Shown: piece after piece, positions 1 through 9,421 of the stretch | Layout of the letters: each line of letters opens with the position of its first letter | Position numbering within the stretch: position 1 is the first letter of the stretch | Source of the DNA: Cellulomonas sp. Root930 | GTDB taxonomy: Bacteria; Actinomycetota; Actinomycetes; Actinomycetales; Cellulomonadaceae | Length of the DNA: 64,000 bases | Reading direction: 5' to 3' | Assembly (NCBI GenBank): GCA_001429255.1 | Contig: LMJI01000001.1 | Location: 2,216,310 to 2,280,309 of the forward strand | Program-made: the position numbers and the translations under genes | Notes under the pieces: generated by a model | Databases searched by the model: none | Told to the model about the DNA's origin: nothing | Seen by the model: only the letters and a program-made list of their open reading frames with translations

Positions 1-212
1 GCGGCGACCGCGTCGAACTGCTTGTTGATCTGACCGGACGCGGTCTGCGCCAGCCCGACGGTCACCACCACGGAGGCGATGCCCAGCACGGTGCCCAGGA
101 TGGTGAGCAGCAGCCGGCCCGGGCGCGCACCGATGCCCGCCGCCGCCTCGGCGAGCAGGTCCCGGAGCCCGAAACGGTCGGTCCGCGCCACCCGCTCCGC
201 CAGGGCGGTCAC
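1..212 (-). CDS. ABC transporter permease, MacB/FtsX type (partial, N-terminus only)
   Basis: The first 70 residues are present and the rest lies beyond the left window edge. After a short cytoplasmic stretch comes one hydrophobic segment (about residues 35-55), followed by the start of an extracytoplasmic domain, as in MacB-type permeases with one N-terminal membrane helix, a large external loop and three C-terminal helices. The GTG start at 210-212 overlaps the stop of the upstream ATPase gene as GTGA, so translation is probably coupled. It is the fourth gene of a lipoprotein-adaptor-ATPase-permease operon. The substrate cannot be read from this fragment. Confidence 0.85.
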   Translation of the reverse strand, partial: MTALAERVARTDRFGLRDLLAEAAAGIGARPGRLLLTILGTVLGIASVVVTVGLAQTASGQINKQFDAVA

Positions 213-928
213 GGGATCTCGCGCAGGTAGCCGTCGGCGATGCGCACCCGGCGCTGCGCCCGCGCGGAGACCTCGTCGTCGTGAGTGATGACCAGCAGGG
301 TCAGCCCGCCCGCGTGCAGCTCGTCGAACAGGTCGAGCACGCTCGCCGAGCTCTCCGAGTCGAGGTTGCCCGTCGGCTCGTCGGCCAGCAGCACCCGCGG
401 CTGCGCGACGACCGCGCGCGCGACGGCCGCCCGCTGCCGCTCACCACCCGACAGGACCGTGGGGACGAAGTCGACGCGGTGGCTCAGCCCGACGCGGTCT
501 AGCGCGGCCAGCGCCCGGTCGCGGCGCTCGGACCGGGGCACCCCGCTGTAGAGCGTGGCGAGCAGGACGTTCTCGAGCACGGTCCGGTGCGGCATGAGGT
601 GGAAGGCCTGGAACACGAAGCCGATGTGACCGGCCCGCAGTGCGGCACGCTCGCGCTCGCCGGCGCCGGCCGTGGGGATCCCGTCGAGCAGGTACTCGCC
701 CTCGGTCGGCTTGTCCAGCAGGCCGAGCAGGTTGAGCAGCGTGGACTTGCCCGAGCCGGAGGGCCCGACGACCGACAGGTAGTCGCCGGTCGCCACCGCG
801 AGGTCGGCAGGATGTAGCGCGTGCACCGGGGGGTCGCCCGGGAACTGGCGGGCGGCACCCCGCAGCTCGAGCACCGGCGCCGGCGGCCCGAGCTGCTCGG
901 GGGCGTCGAGAAGGTCGAGGACCGTCAC
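209..928 (-). CDS. ABC transporter ATP-binding protein, MacB/LolD type
   Basis: This 239-residue nucleotide-binding subunit should power the adjacent permease. Walker A is GPSGSGKST (about 55-63), the Q-loop glutamine sits in FVFQ (about 107), the signature is LSGGERQR (159-166) and Walker B is VLLADEP (179-185) followed by TGNLD. This combination is typical of the LolD/MacB/FtsE class, which works with FtsX-like permeases in mechanotransmission rather than classical transport. The GTG start at 926-928 overlaps the upstream adaptor stop (GTGA) and its own stop overlaps the permease start. Family assignment is firm; substrate is unknown. Confidence 0.95.
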   Translation of the reverse strand: MTVLDLLDAPEQLGPPAPVLELRGAARQFPGDPPVHALHPADLAVATGDYLSVVGPSGSGKSTLLNLLGLLDKPTEGEYLLDGIPTAGAGERERAALRAGHIGFVFQAFHLMPHRTVLENVLLATLYSGVPRSERRDRALAALDRVGLSHRVDFVPTVLSGGERQRAAVARAVVAQPRVLLADEPTGNLDSESSASVLDLFDELHAGGLTLLVITHDDEVSARAQRRVRIADGYLREIP

Positions 929-2508
929 TCGTCCGCCTCCGCGTCGGCCGTCTTCTTCTCGGTGTCGGCGACGCCCACGACCACCAGGTCGCCGGCCACG
1001 AGCGGGCTCTCGGCGCTCGAGATCTCCACGTAGCCGTCGGCCGCCAGCCCGGTGGTGACGGTCACCAGCGAGCTGGCCTTCCCGCCCGCGCCGGCGAGCT
1101 CCACTCGGGACTCGCCCCCCGGACCGGCCGTCAGCGCGGCCAGCGGCACGGCGAGGACCTCGCCCTGCGTCGAGCTCACGGGCACGCGGACGCGCACGTT
1201 GGTGTTCTGCAGCGCGACCACCTGCTCCGGCGTGAGGCTCCCCAGCGTGAAGACGACCGCCCGACGATCGCCCTTCGGTGCCGCGGGCTGCTCGGGCTCC
1301 TCACCCTCCGGCGTGCCCGGATCCGTGGGCGTCTCAGCGGAGTCCTTGACCGCGGCGACGGTGACCGGGAGCTCCTGGTCGTCGAGAGTGATCGACCCCG
1401 TCGCGCCGACCGTCAGCAGCTCCGCGTCCGCGCGCGTCGCGCTGCCGGTGATCTGGATGGTCGCGCCGGACACGCTCATGAACTCGCCCGTCACCGTCCC
1501 GCCGCGGATCGCGCTGACGACGTCCACCCGCCGGGGGAGCGTCGGCACGAACACGACCTCGCTGGCCGGCAGCGGCGTGAGCGTCGCGGCCTGCGCCTCG
1601 GCCTGGAGCTCCCGGGCTGCCGTCAGCTGCGCCTGCGCCGAGTTCACCGCGGCGCGCTGGGACGCGACGTCCTTCGCGGCTCCTGCCTCGGCGCGCTCGG
1701 CCTCGGCCTGGGCGAGCGCGCCCTGCGCCTGCACCAGCGCGGCCTGGCTGCACGGAGCGTCCTCGGTGGGGGCCGCGCACCGGCCCTGCTCGTCCGCGAG
1801 CGTCTGGCGAGCGACCGCCACGGCGGTGTCCAGGCCGATGATCACCGACGACACCGGGCCGGCGGCGGCGGCGGCCAGCTCGCGCTGGGCGGCGGCGAGG
1901 CCGTCCTGCGCGGACCGGACGCCCTCGCGCGCAGCGGTGGCCGTGTCCTGCAGCTCCTCGCCTGCGGCGGGGGGCTCGTACCCGACCTTCTGGTACAGCG
2001 CACGGACGCCCGCCGCGGTGGCGGAGTCGTACGTGTCGGTGGCGGGGTCGCCGGCGTCGATGCCGAGCGACGCGAGCGCGGCCTTCAGCTGGCGGACGTC
2101 CGGGCCGGAGACCCCGGCCCGCAGCGACCGGTAGGTGGGGAGGTCTCCCGGCAGGACGATGACGGGCCGGCCGACGATCTCGAGGGCGACCGACGCCGGC
2201 CCGATCTGCGCCCCCACCTGCGGCACCTGTCCGGTGACGACGGCGGGGCCGCCGAGGTCGCCGGTCTCCACCCGCAGGGCGACCGGGTCGTCGTACCCGA
2301 CGTCGCCGCGGATGACGAGCTCGTTGGAGATCACGCGGCTCTCGACCGGCACGGTGATGGGTCCCGCGGTCGGGGGAGCGGCGTCGGCGGCCGCCTTGCC
2401 CGGCGACACGATCAGCTGGCTCAGGAACAGCCCGGCGGCGAGGCAGACGACGGCGACGACCGCCATCACGACGATCGTGCGGCGCCCGCCGGTGACGTGG
2501 GTGCTCAC
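925..2508 (-). CDS. MacA-like membrane-fusion adaptor with peptidoglycan-binding-like domain
   Basis: This 527-residue protein has an N-terminal membrane anchor (about 12-34) and a long extracytoplasmic part. A peptidoglycan-binding-1-like segment lies near 128-175 (RAGVSGPDVRQLKAALASLG). It is followed by an Ala/Glu-rich coiled-coil hairpin (about 185-310) and beta-rich lipoyl/MacA-like domains with an acidic, Pro-rich insertion near 390-420. In a monoderm the wall-binding-like module may hold the adaptor close to peptidoglycan (inference). Its start overlaps the lipoprotein stop and its stop overlaps the ATPase start, so it belongs to a four-gene export operon. Confidence 0.85.
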   Translation of the reverse strand: MSTHVTGGRRTIVVMAVVAVVCLAAGLFLSQLIVSPGKAAADAAPPTAGPITVPVESRVISNELVIRGDVGYDDPVALRVETGDLGGPAVVTGQVPQVGAQIGPASVALEIVGRPVIVLPGDLPTYRSLRAGVSGPDVRQLKAALASLGIDAGDPATDTYDSATAAGVRALYQKVGYEPPAAGEELQDTATAAREGVRSAQDGLAAAQRELAAAAAGPVSSVIIGLDTAVAVARQTLADEQGRCAAPTEDAPCSQAALVQAQGALAQAEAERAEAGAAKDVASQRAAVNSAQAQLTAARELQAEAQAATLTPLPASEVVFVPTLPRRVDVVSAIRGGTVTGEFMSVSGATIQITGSATRADAELLTVGATGSITLDDQELPVTVAAVKDSAETPTDPGTPEGEEPEQPAAPKGDRRAVVFTLGSLTPEQVVALQNTNVRVRVPVSSTQGEVLAVPLAALTAGPGGESRVELAGAGGKASSLVTVTTGLAADGYVEISSAESPLVAGDLVVVGVADTEKKTADAEADE

Positions 2509-3494
2509 GTCTTGTCCGCCTGCGCCGCCTTCTCGACCATCGCGTCGAGCTCGTCCTTGTGGGCGTCGATGAAGTCCTGCTCCACGGCGAACTGCGCCTC
2601 GAGGGCGGCCCGCGCCGAACCCGTGCTGGTCTGGCAGGTGCGGTCAGCAGTCGCCGTGGCGATCTCCTCCTCGCGGAGCTCGGCCAGCGCGGCCGGGTCC
2701 TGCGAGCCGTCCTCCTCGTCGTACGGGATCTCGTTGACCGCCTCGTAGATGCTGTTCTGCGCCTCCTGCGGGTTGGCGAAGTCGTAGCCCTCCTCCGCCA
2801 TGCACTCCGCCCACTCGCGGTACGCGGCGATGGTCCGCTCGTCCTTCTCCACGTCCGTGTACAGCTCGGACATGCCGTCCATCAGGTCCTTGAACTCCGG
2901 GTCGTCGTAGACCTGGCCCTCCTCGTAGACCTCGTGCTGGGCCTTGCCCTGGCAGCCGGCCGTCGTCCAGTCGTACTCCTGCTCCACGGCCGTCTCGTCG
3001 TCGGTGGGCTCCTCGGACATCGTCTGCTTGCCGTACAGCGCCTCGTAGAACGCCTGCTGCTCGCCCTCGCTCATGGTCGCCAGGTAGTCGGCGTTGGGGT
3101 CCACCCACTCCTCGGCACCCTGGTTCATCGGCATGTCGGCGTAGGTCGTGGCGCCGTACCCGAACTGCTCGGCGAACTCCAGGGAGTCCCAGGCGGGCAT
3201 GTCGCCCTCGTCCTCGATGCTCTGGGTCATGCCCGAGGCGTCCTGGGGCGTGTACTCGAAGCCCTCGTCCTGCATGCAGGCGGCGACGATCTCCTCCGAC
3301 CGGGCCTGCTGGGCCTCGGCGTCGGAGGGGTCCTGCGAACCGCCCAGCTGCTCCCAGTAGACGCTCAGCGGGCTGTCCTCGTACGTCAGGGTGCCGTCGT
3401 CCGTGGGATCGCTCCCGCCACCGCTGCAGCCTGCGAGCAGCGTCACCGCGACCGCCGCGGTGGCGAGCGCGGTGGTGGTGCGTGTGGATCTCAT
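2505..3494 (-). CDS. Acidic secreted lipoprotein of unknown function
   Basis: This 329-residue protein has a type II signal peptide ending in the lipobox LLAGC, so it should be a lipid-anchored surface protein. The mature part is very rich in Asp, Glu, Gln and Tyr. It carries two related motifs, CMQDEGF and CMAEEGY, plus two further cysteines, which would allow disulfides. I know no function for it. It is the first gene of the adaptor-ATPase-permease operon, so it may be the exporter's substrate-binding or partner protein (inference). I chose the ATG at 3492-3494 because it sits directly before the signal peptide; an upstream in-frame start adds 20 unlikely residues. Confidence 0.85.
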   Translation of the reverse strand: MRSTRTTTALATAAVAVTLLAGCSGGGSDPTDDGTLTYEDSPLSVYWEQLGGSQDPSDAEAQQARSEEIVAACMQDEGFEYTPQDASGMTQSIEDEGDMPAWDSLEFAEQFGYGATTYADMPMNQGAEEWVDPNADYLATMSEGEQQAFYEALYGKQTMSEEPTDDETAVEQEYDWTTAGCQGKAQHEVYEEGQVYDDPEFKDLMDGMSELYTDVEKDERTIAAYREWAECMAEEGYDFANPQEAQNSIYEAVNEIPYDEEDGSQDPAALAELREEEIATATADRTCQTSTGSARAALEAQFAVEQDFIDAHKDELDAMVEKAAQADKT

Positions 3495-3606
3495 CGTGTC
3501 GGCCCCTTCGGCGGTGGAGTCACAGGTGGTCTCACTCGTGTCGACGCTGAACATAGCGGCACAGAGTGGGCCAAAGATCCACCTCGAGGGTGATCTCTGG
3601 GACGGC

Positions 3607-3666
3607 GTCGTGACGAGCGCCAGGCGTCCGCCCCTCCGCGGACGCCCGGCGTCGTGGTGTCACGAC
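3607..3666. terminator. Nested inverted repeat, probable terminator
   Basis: The inner stem is GGCGTCCGC (3623-3631) and GCGGACGCC (3638-3646) with a 6-nt loop. The outer arms GTCGTGAC (3607-3614) and GTCACGAC (3659-3666) are also perfectly complementary. It lies about 70 bp beyond the stop of the second permease gene on the minus strand. There is no clear T-tract, so Rho-independent function is uncertain. Confidence 0.5.
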
Positions 3667-3738
3667 CTCGACCGTAGGGAGCCGGTGTGTCGTCGCACAT
3701 CCACCGCAGGTCGCACAACCTTTTCGCTCCGTCAGACG

Positions 3739-4983
3739 TCAGTATCGGATGGCGTCGATGACCTTGACGCGGACGGCAACGATCGCGGGGATCAGGCCCG
3801 CGAGGGCGCCGACCGCGACTGCCGCGGCCATGCCCACCAGCGCGGCGCTGACCGGGAACGGCGGCATGTCCTGGATGCCGCTCCCGAACATCCGCTCGAC
3901 GGGGACGTTCTTGATGATGGCGACCGCGAGGACGACGCCGACGAGCCCGGCCACGACCGTCGCCACGACCGACTCGAGCATGACCCCGAAGAACACGCGC
4001 CCGGACGTGGCGCCGAACGAGCGCCGGATGCCGATCTCGCGGATGCGGTACCGCACGGTCACCAGCGCGATGTTCACCAGCCCGAGCCCGCCGAGCAGCA
4101 GCGCGAAGGCGCCGACACCGATGCCCACCCACTTCGTCGCCCGGTCGAGCCCGCCGGTGTTGTAGTTGTTGTCCTGGACGTCGACCTCCCAGCCCGGCGC
4201 GACCGCCTGCATGTCCCGCTTGATCTGGTCGCCGAGGTCCGTCGACTGCTCCGTGGGCACCCACAGGTACATGGACGGCACCTGCGGGGGCATCATCGGG
4301 TTGGGCACCACCGGACCGGAGCCGCCGGACTGCATGCCCGAGCCGTCCGGACCGATCCAGCGGTGGAACTGGTCGTACAGGACGTAGGCGACAGGCTCGG
4401 CGTCGACCCAGTCGTCGTGCAGGACGCCGACGACGGCCGCCGTGACCGGCGCGCGGTCGCCCAGCTGCACCGTCGGGTGCGACGAGAGGTCCGACAGCCC
4501 CTGCGCCTCGAGGAACGCCTCGTTGACCACGAGCGTGGGCGCCATCGCCTCCTCGTCGGCGTCGGTGAACCAGCGGCCCTGCACCGGCACGATCCGGTTG
4601 ATCGTGCCGAGGTCGGCGTCGACGGCCTGCACCTGCGTCGCCCGCGTCCCGTCGGGGTACCGCACCACGGCCTGCGTCCACTCGTTGCGGCTGGCGTAGG
4701 TGATGTCGTAGCGCTCGAGGACGCGGTCGAACTCGGCGTCCCACCCCGTCGGCGGCGTGGCGTTCTCTCCCATGGACCAGGCGTTGACGTTGAGCGTGAC
4801 CACACGGCCGGACTGGCGCTCGGTCTGCTCCTTGAACGACTGGTTGAGCATGGACACCAGCGCCGTGACGCCGGTGATGGCGGTGACCGCGCAGGCCACG
4901 CCGATGAGGGCGAGGAGGACCCGGAGCTTGTGGATCCGCAGCTCCCCCCAGGCCTCGACGATCGCACCGACGACGCCGGTCAT
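3739..4983 (-). CDS. ABC transporter permease, MacB/FtsX type
   Basis: This 414-residue protein has one N-terminal membrane segment (about 20-45), a large external MacB periplasmic-core-like domain, and three C-terminal membrane segments (about 290-410), the FtsX-domain layout. The ATG at 4981-4983 overlaps the stop of the upstream ATPase gene. It is the last gene of the second adaptor-ATPase-permease operon and is followed by an inverted-repeat terminator. It is a parallel system to the operon at the window edge. Macrolide or peptide export is possible by family, but the substrate is not shown. Confidence 0.9.
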   Translation of the reverse strand: MTGVVGAIVEAWGELRIHKLRVLLALIGVACAVTAITGVTALVSMLNQSFKEQTERQSGRVVTLNVNAWSMGENATPPTGWDAEFDRVLERYDITYASRNEWTQAVVRYPDGTRATQVQAVDADLGTINRIVPVQGRWFTDADEEAMAPTLVVNEAFLEAQGLSDLSSHPTVQLGDRAPVTAAVVGVLHDDWVDAEPVAYVLYDQFHRWIGPDGSGMQSGGSGPVVPNPMMPPQVPSMYLWVPTEQSTDLGDQIKRDMQAVAPGWEVDVQDNNYNTGGLDRATKWVGIGVGAFALLLGGLGLVNIALVTVRYRIREIGIRRSFGATSGRVFFGVMLESVVATVVAGLVGVVLAVAIIKNVPVERMFGSGIQDMPPFPVSAALVGMAAAVAVGALAGLIPAIVAVRVKVIDAIRY

Positions 4984-5774
4984 GCGAGCACCTCCGCCTC
5001 GCCGGCGGGATCGGGCAGGCGACGCTCGGTGCGGGCGGACCGGTCCGCCACGAGCGTGGGCACGTCGCCCACCCAGTCCGAGGTCGTGTCGAGGCTGATC
5101 GGCACCAGGACGCCCTCGGTCAGCCGGTACTGGCGCTCCGCCCGCGCGGCCACCGCGAGGTCGTGCGTGATGGTCACCAGCGCGGCGCCGGTCTGCGACG
5201 CGATCTCGTCGAGCAGGTCCATGACCTCGCCGCCGGTCTCCACGTCGAGGGCGCCGGTCGGCTCGTCGGCCAGGATGACCCGCGGCCCGCGCACCAGGGC
5301 GCGGGCGATGGCGACGCGCTGCTGCTCGCCGCCCGACAGCTTGTCGGGCATGGTGTCCACCCGGTCGCCCAGGCCGACGCGCTCGAGCATCTCCGCGGCC
5401 AGGCGCGTGCGGGACCAGAACTGCCGGCCCCGGGCGTAGAGCAGGGGAGCGGCCACGTTCTCCAGCGCCGTGCGCCCGGGGAGCAGGTTGAACTGCTGGA
5501 ACACGAACCCGAAGTCCCGCCCCCGGCGCTTGGTGCGCGTGCCGTTCGAGAGCTTGCCGATCGGCACGCCCTCGAGCAGGTACTGGCCGGTGGTGGGCGC
5601 GTCGAGCAGGCCGAGGATGTTGAGCAGCGTCGACTTGCCCGTGCCGGAGCGGCCGACGATCGCGACGTGCTCGCCGGCGTCGACCGAGAGGGTCACGCCC
5701 TGGAGGATGTGCAGCAGCCGGTCGTCGGGCAGCCGGACTGCCCGCGTGACGTCGGTGAGCTCGAGGAGGCTCAT
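4980..5774 (-). CDS. ABC transporter ATP-binding protein, MacB/LolD type
   Basis: This is a 264-residue ATPase subunit. Walker A is GRSGTGKST (41-49), the Q-loop is VFQQ (about 91-94), the signature is LSGGEQQR (146-153) and Walker B is VILADEP (166-172) with TGALD. A C-terminal extension of about 45 residues, beyond the usual 220, has no motif I recognise. The ATG at 5772-5774 makes an ATGA overlap with the upstream adaptor stop; a start nine bases upstream is possible but less likely. It pairs with the permease encoded just downstream. Confidence 0.95.
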   Translation of the reverse strand: MSLLELTDVTRAVRLPDDRLLHILQGVTLSVDAGEHVAIVGRSGTGKSTLLNILGLLDAPTTGQYLLEGVPIGKLSNGTRTKRRGRDFGFVFQQFNLLPGRTALENVAAPLLYARGRQFWSRTRLAAEMLERVGLGDRVDTMPDKLSGGEQQRVAIARALVRGPRVILADEPTGALDVETGGEVMDLLDEIASQTGAALVTITHDLAVAARAERQYRLTEGVLVPISLDTTSDWVGDVPTLVADRSARTERRLPDPAGEAEVLA

Positions 5775-6790
5775 CCGCCGCACACAGCCGGGTCGTAGTT
5801 GAGGCTGCAGTCGACCGGCTTCCCGGCGCCACCGGGCACCGGGATGAACTCCAGGATGGTGTCGCCGGCCACCAGTCCCTCGGTGATCTGCACGTTCTCT
5901 CCGTCGGTGAGTCCTAGCCCGACGGGCCGCTTCTCGTTGCTGCCGTCGGCGGCGACCACCCAGACGTTGCCCTTCTGGACGGTTCCCTGCACGGCGGTGA
6001 TCGGGACGACGACGACGTCGGCGGCCGTGCCGTTGGTGATCTCGACGCTCGCGCCGAGGCCCGGGAACGCGGTGACGCCCGCCGGGATCGCGCAGGTGAC
6101 GGTGCCCGACGTGCTCGCCGCGACGGTGATGTCCGGCTCGGCACCCGTGCTCGGTGCCGCACCGACGCGCAGGCCGGTGCAGTCGAACGGGGCCGGTCCG
6201 CCGTTGAGCGTCACGGCTGCCTGCGTCGGGGCGCCGACCAGTCGGTACTGCTGGTCCGGCGTGAGGGTCCCGGTGACCGAGAGCGTGCCGGGGGCCACCT
6301 TGCCCACCTCGTCACCGACCGAGACAACCTGGTCCTTGAGCGTGGGCAGCGACAGGGTCCCCGCGACCGGCGCCTTCACGGTCTCGATCACGACCTTCGG
6401 CTTGCGCTCGGTGGTGGTCACCTCGCCGGTCTCTGGGTTCGTCTTGACGATCGGGTCCTGCGGGGTCTCCTGCCGGATCTCCAGGACCGGGGTGCCCGCC
6501 GCGACGGCCGCGCCGTCCGCGGCGAGGAGCTTGGACACCGTGCCGGCCAGGGTGGCCCGCACGACGACGGCCGCGTCGGAGGTCACCGACGCCTGCACGG
6601 TCACCGCGTTGGTCACCGTGCCGGTCGCCACCTCGACGGTCGGCTCGACGATCGCCCCGGTGGGCTGCAGGGAGTTGTCGACCGTGCTGACGTCCGCACC
6701 GGCGAACGCGATCTTCACGAGGGCGGCCGCGATGATCGCCCACAGGATCAGGCGGATGGTCGGGAAGATGATCCGGCGGGTGACCCCCAC
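5771..6790 (-). CDS. HlyD/MacA-like membrane-fusion adaptor
   Basis: This 339-residue protein has an N-terminal membrane anchor (about 10-30). A lipoyl-like barrel half near 75-115 contains ATLAGTVSKLLAADGAAVAAGTPVLEI, and the second half lies near 150-180. Beta-barrel domains and a short C-terminal tail with two cysteines follow. It lacks the long coiled coil and the wall-binding-like segment of the other adaptor, so the two systems are not simple copies. It is the first gene of an operon with an ATPase and a permease joined by ATGA overlaps. It should link the permease to the cell exterior; the substrate is unknown. Confidence 0.85.
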   Translation of the reverse strand: MGVTRRIIFPTIRLILWAIIAAALVKIAFAGADVSTVDNSLQPTGAIVEPTVEVATGTVTNAVTVQASVTSDAAVVVRATLAGTVSKLLAADGAAVAAGTPVLEIRQETPQDPIVKTNPETGEVTTTERKPKVVIETVKAPVAGTLSLPTLKDQVVSVGDEVGKVAPGTLSVTGTLTPDQQYRLVGAPTQAAVTLNGGPAPFDCTGLRVGAAPSTGAEPDITVAASTSGTVTCAIPAGVTAFPGLGASVEITNGTAADVVVVPITAVQGTVQKGNVWVVAADGSNEKRPVGLGLTDGENVQITEGLVAGDTILEFIPVPGGAGKPVDCSLNYDPAVCGG

Positions 6791-6970
6791 GGTCGGGCTC
6801 CTCGTTGTCGATGTCGGGACGGCGTCCGGAACCTATCGACCACGCCCTGGCCTGCGGATCCATCGCGAGGATGATCTGGCCACCGGGGTCGACCCGTTAC
6901 CGTGCGGCAGACACTACTGCGCGATGTGCACTAGCGGTCAAGCACCGACACGCGCGGCGGCCGCGTGGGC

Positions 6971-7039
6971 GAGATCGTGAGTTCGGCGCGAGACCGAGGG
7001 TGCACACCCACGACCTCGCGCCGAAACCACGAGCTCGGT
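6971..7039. repeat. Long interrupted palindrome downstream of galK
   Basis: Three nested stems are visible. The outer arms are GAGATCGTG (6971-6979) and CACGAGCTC (7027-7035), with one mismatch. The middle arms TTCGGCGCGAG (6982-6992) and CTCGCGCCGAA (7015-7025) match perfectly. The inner arms are GGGTG (6998-7002) and CACCC (7005-7009). It begins about 10 bp past the galK stop, so it may end the gal operon. Its length and multi-stem form also suit a dispersed intergenic palindromic element. No other copy is present in this window. Confidence 0.6.
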
Positions 7040-7049
7040 CCGGCAGTGG

Positions 7050-8249
7050 TCAGCCGGCCGCGCCCGCTGCCGTCGCCACCAGGAACGCCGGTGCCCGCAG
7101 GCCCTCCGCCGCGAACGCGTCCGCGACGGCCTGCGCCACCTGGTCCACGTCGTCCGCACCGACGAGCGCGATCGCGGACCCGCCGAACCCGCCCCCGGTC
7201 ATCCGCGCGCCCGCGGCGCCCGCCTCCCGGGCGGTGTCGACCACGAGGTCCAGCTCCCGGCAGGAGACCTCGTAGTCGTCGCGCAGCGAGGCGTGCGACT
7301 GGTTCATCAGGGTCCCGACGAGCCCGACCTCGCCCGCGTCGAGCAGCGCGACGAACCACGTGACACGGTCGATCTCGTTCACCACGTGCCGGACGCGGCG
7401 CACCTGCACGTCGTCGTCGAGCTTGCCGAGCGCCCACTCCAGGCCACGGGGGTCGTCGGAGATCTCGCGCAGCGTGCCGACACCGAGACGCTCCGCCGCC
7501 GCCTCGCACGACGCGCGCCGGGCGGCGTACTGGCCGTCCACCAGGGCGTGCTCGGCGCGGGTGTCGACGACGAGCAGGGCGAGCCCGTGCGCGGCCAGGT
7601 CGAAGGGGACGTGTCGGACGGAGCCGTCGAGGCAGTCGAGCAGGAGGGCGTTCCCCGCCTGGGCGCGCAGGGCTGCTGCCTGGTCCATCCCGCCCGTGGG
7701 GGCTCCGGCGATCTCGTTCTCGGCGCGGACGCAGAAGGACGCCAGCGTCGCGCGTCCGTCGTCGGACCCCGCCAGGCCGAGTGCGAACACCGCATCGAGG
7801 GCCACCGCCACGGAGGCCTCGAGCGCGGCGGACGACGAGAGCCCGGCGCCGTACGGCACGCAGGAGTCGACCGCGACGTCGAACCCGGAGACCGTGTGCC
7901 CCGCCTGGCGCAGCGCCCAGGCGACGCCGGCGACGTAGCCGGCCCAGCCCTCGACGGTGCCGGGGGCGACGTCCGCGAGCTCGATCGTCCGCAGCCCGGC
8001 GGGCTCCTGCGCGGAGACGAGCCGGACCGTGTCGTCGTCGCGCCGCCGCAGGGCGATGTAGGTGCGGTGGGGGAGCGCGATGGGCAGGCACAGGCCGCCG
8101 TTGTAGTCGGTGTGCTCACCGATGAGGTTCACGCGCCCGGGAGCCGACCAGGTCCCGTCGGGCTCGGACGCGAACCGGGCGCGGAACACGGCGGCGGCGC
8201 GGTCGGCGCCCTCGGCGGGGGTCCAGGCTTCGAGCCATTCGGGGGTCAT
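7050..8249 (-). CDS. galK: Galactokinase
   Basis: This 399-residue enzyme phosphorylates alpha-D-galactose to galactose 1-phosphate with ATP, a cytosolic step of the Leloir pathway. The galactokinase signature GRVNLIGEHTDYNGG is at about 38-52, the GHMP ATP-binding motif PYGAGLSSSAALE at about 132-144, and the third GHMP motif MTGGGFGGSA near the C-terminus. Length is normal for the family. The ATG at 8247-8249 overlaps the galT stop (ATGA), so it is the last gene of a deoR-galT-galK operon. A long palindrome follows its stop. Confidence 0.97.
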   Translation of the reverse strand: MTPEWLEAWTPAEGADRAAAVFRARFASEPDGTWSAPGRVNLIGEHTDYNGGLCLPIALPHRTYIALRRRDDDTVRLVSAQEPAGLRTIELADVAPGTVEGWAGYVAGVAWALRQAGHTVSGFDVAVDSCVPYGAGLSSSAALEASVAVALDAVFALGLAGSDDGRATLASFCVRAENEIAGAPTGGMDQAAALRAQAGNALLLDCLDGSVRHVPFDLAAHGLALLVVDTRAEHALVDGQYAARRASCEAAAERLGVGTLREISDDPRGLEWALGKLDDDVQVRRVRHVVNEIDRVTWFVALLDAGEVGLVGTLMNQSHASLRDDYEVSCRELDLVVDTAREAGAAGARMTGGGFGGSAIALVGADDVDQVAQAVADAFAAEGLRAPAFLVATAAGAAG

Positions 8250-9421
8250 GCCAGCTCCTGCAGACGGGTCGCGATGCGCTCGGGGGTGGTGTCGCTGATC
8301 CAGGCACCCATGCCGGACTCGACGCCGGCCAGGTACTTGAGCTTGCCCGGCGCGCGCAGCACCGAGAACAGCTGGAGGTGCAGGCGCGAGTCGTCGCGGC
8401 CCTCGCGCACGGGGGCCTGGTGCCAGCCGGAGATGTACGGCAGGGGGATCGACTCACCGTCCGGGCCGACGAAGAACCGGTCCAGCCGCTGCAGCAACGA
8501 CAGGTAGACGGTGGACAGGTCCTCGCGCTCCGCGTCGCTCAGGGCAGGCAGGTCGGGCACGTCGCGCCGCGGGGCCAGGTGCACCTCGACGGGCCAGCGC
8601 GCCGCGAACGGCACGTACGCCACCCAGTGCTCGGACTCCAGCACGATCCGCTCGCCGTGCGCCAGCTCCGCGTCGAGCACGTCGCGGCCCAGCAGGCGGC
8701 CGGTCCGCTCCCGGTGCGCGCGGGCCTGCGCGAGCATCGTGGTCGTCTTCGGGGTGAGGTACGGGAAGGCGTAGATCTGCCCGTGCGGGTGGTGCAGGGT
8801 GACGCCGATCTCCTTGCCGCGGTTCTCGAACACGAACACCTGCTCGATGCCCGGCAGCGCGTGCAGCGCCTCGGTCCGCTGCGCCCAGGCCTCGACGATC
8901 GTGCGCATCCGACGCGGTGTCACCGTGCTCAGCGACGCGGTCGAGTCCGACGAGAAGCAGATGACCTCGCAGCGGCCCGCGGCCGGGCGGACGGTCCACA
9001 GGGGCTCGCCGTCGCGCTGCACCGGGACGTCGGGGATGCCGGGCACCGCGAGCAGCGACGGGAACCGGTTCTCGAACACCACGACGTCGTAGTCCTCCGC
9101 CGGGATCTCGCCGTCCTGGTAGACCGCGCCGGGCTTGGCGGGCGCGAGCGGGTTCGCGTCGGCGGGCGGCAGGAACGTGCGGTTCATCCGCTGCGCGGCC
9201 ATCGGGATCCACTCGCCCGTGAGGGGGTCGCGGCGCAGCTCCGGGCCGGTGACCGGCTGCGGGACGCCGTCGGCGTCGGGGACGGGCGCGAACCTGTCGA
9301 CCAGGGGTCGGGCGTCCTCGAGCGTGCGGGTGGCCGCTCCCGAGACGTAGGGCTCCGAGTCGTCGAAGTAGAGCAGCTCCCGACCGTCGGCGAGCGTGGT
9401 CGTGGTCAGTCGGACGTTCAC
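8246..9421 (-). CDS. galT: Galactose-1-phosphate uridylyltransferase
   Basis: This 391-residue enzyme exchanges UMP between UDP-glucose and galactose 1-phosphate. The active-site HPHGQ motif is at about 211-215, with the middle histidine expected to carry the UMP. The upstream DPLTGEWI and FENRFPSL segments are also typical of GalT. The GTG start at 9419-9421 overlaps the stop of the deoR gene (GTGA); a longer in-frame ORF upstream is antisense-type noise. No galE is in this window, so the epimerase must be elsewhere. Confidence 0.96.
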   Translation of the reverse strand: MNVRLTTTTLADGRELLYFDDSEPYVSGAATRTLEDARPLVDRFAPVPDADGVPQPVTGPELRRDPLTGEWIPMAAQRMNRTFLPPADANPLAPAKPGAVYQDGEIPAEDYDVVVFENRFPSLLAVPGIPDVPVQRDGEPLWTVRPAAGRCEVICFSSDSTASLSTVTPRRMRTIVEAWAQRTEALHALPGIEQVFVFENRGKEIGVTLHHPHGQIYAFPYLTPKTTTMLAQARAHRERTGRLLGRDVLDAELAHGERIVLESEHWVAYVPFAARWPVEVHLAPRRDVPDLPALSDAEREDLSTVYLSLLQRLDRFFVGPDGESIPLPYISGWHQAPVREGRDDSRLHLQLFSVLRAPGKLKYLAGVESGMGAWISDTTPERIATRLQELA

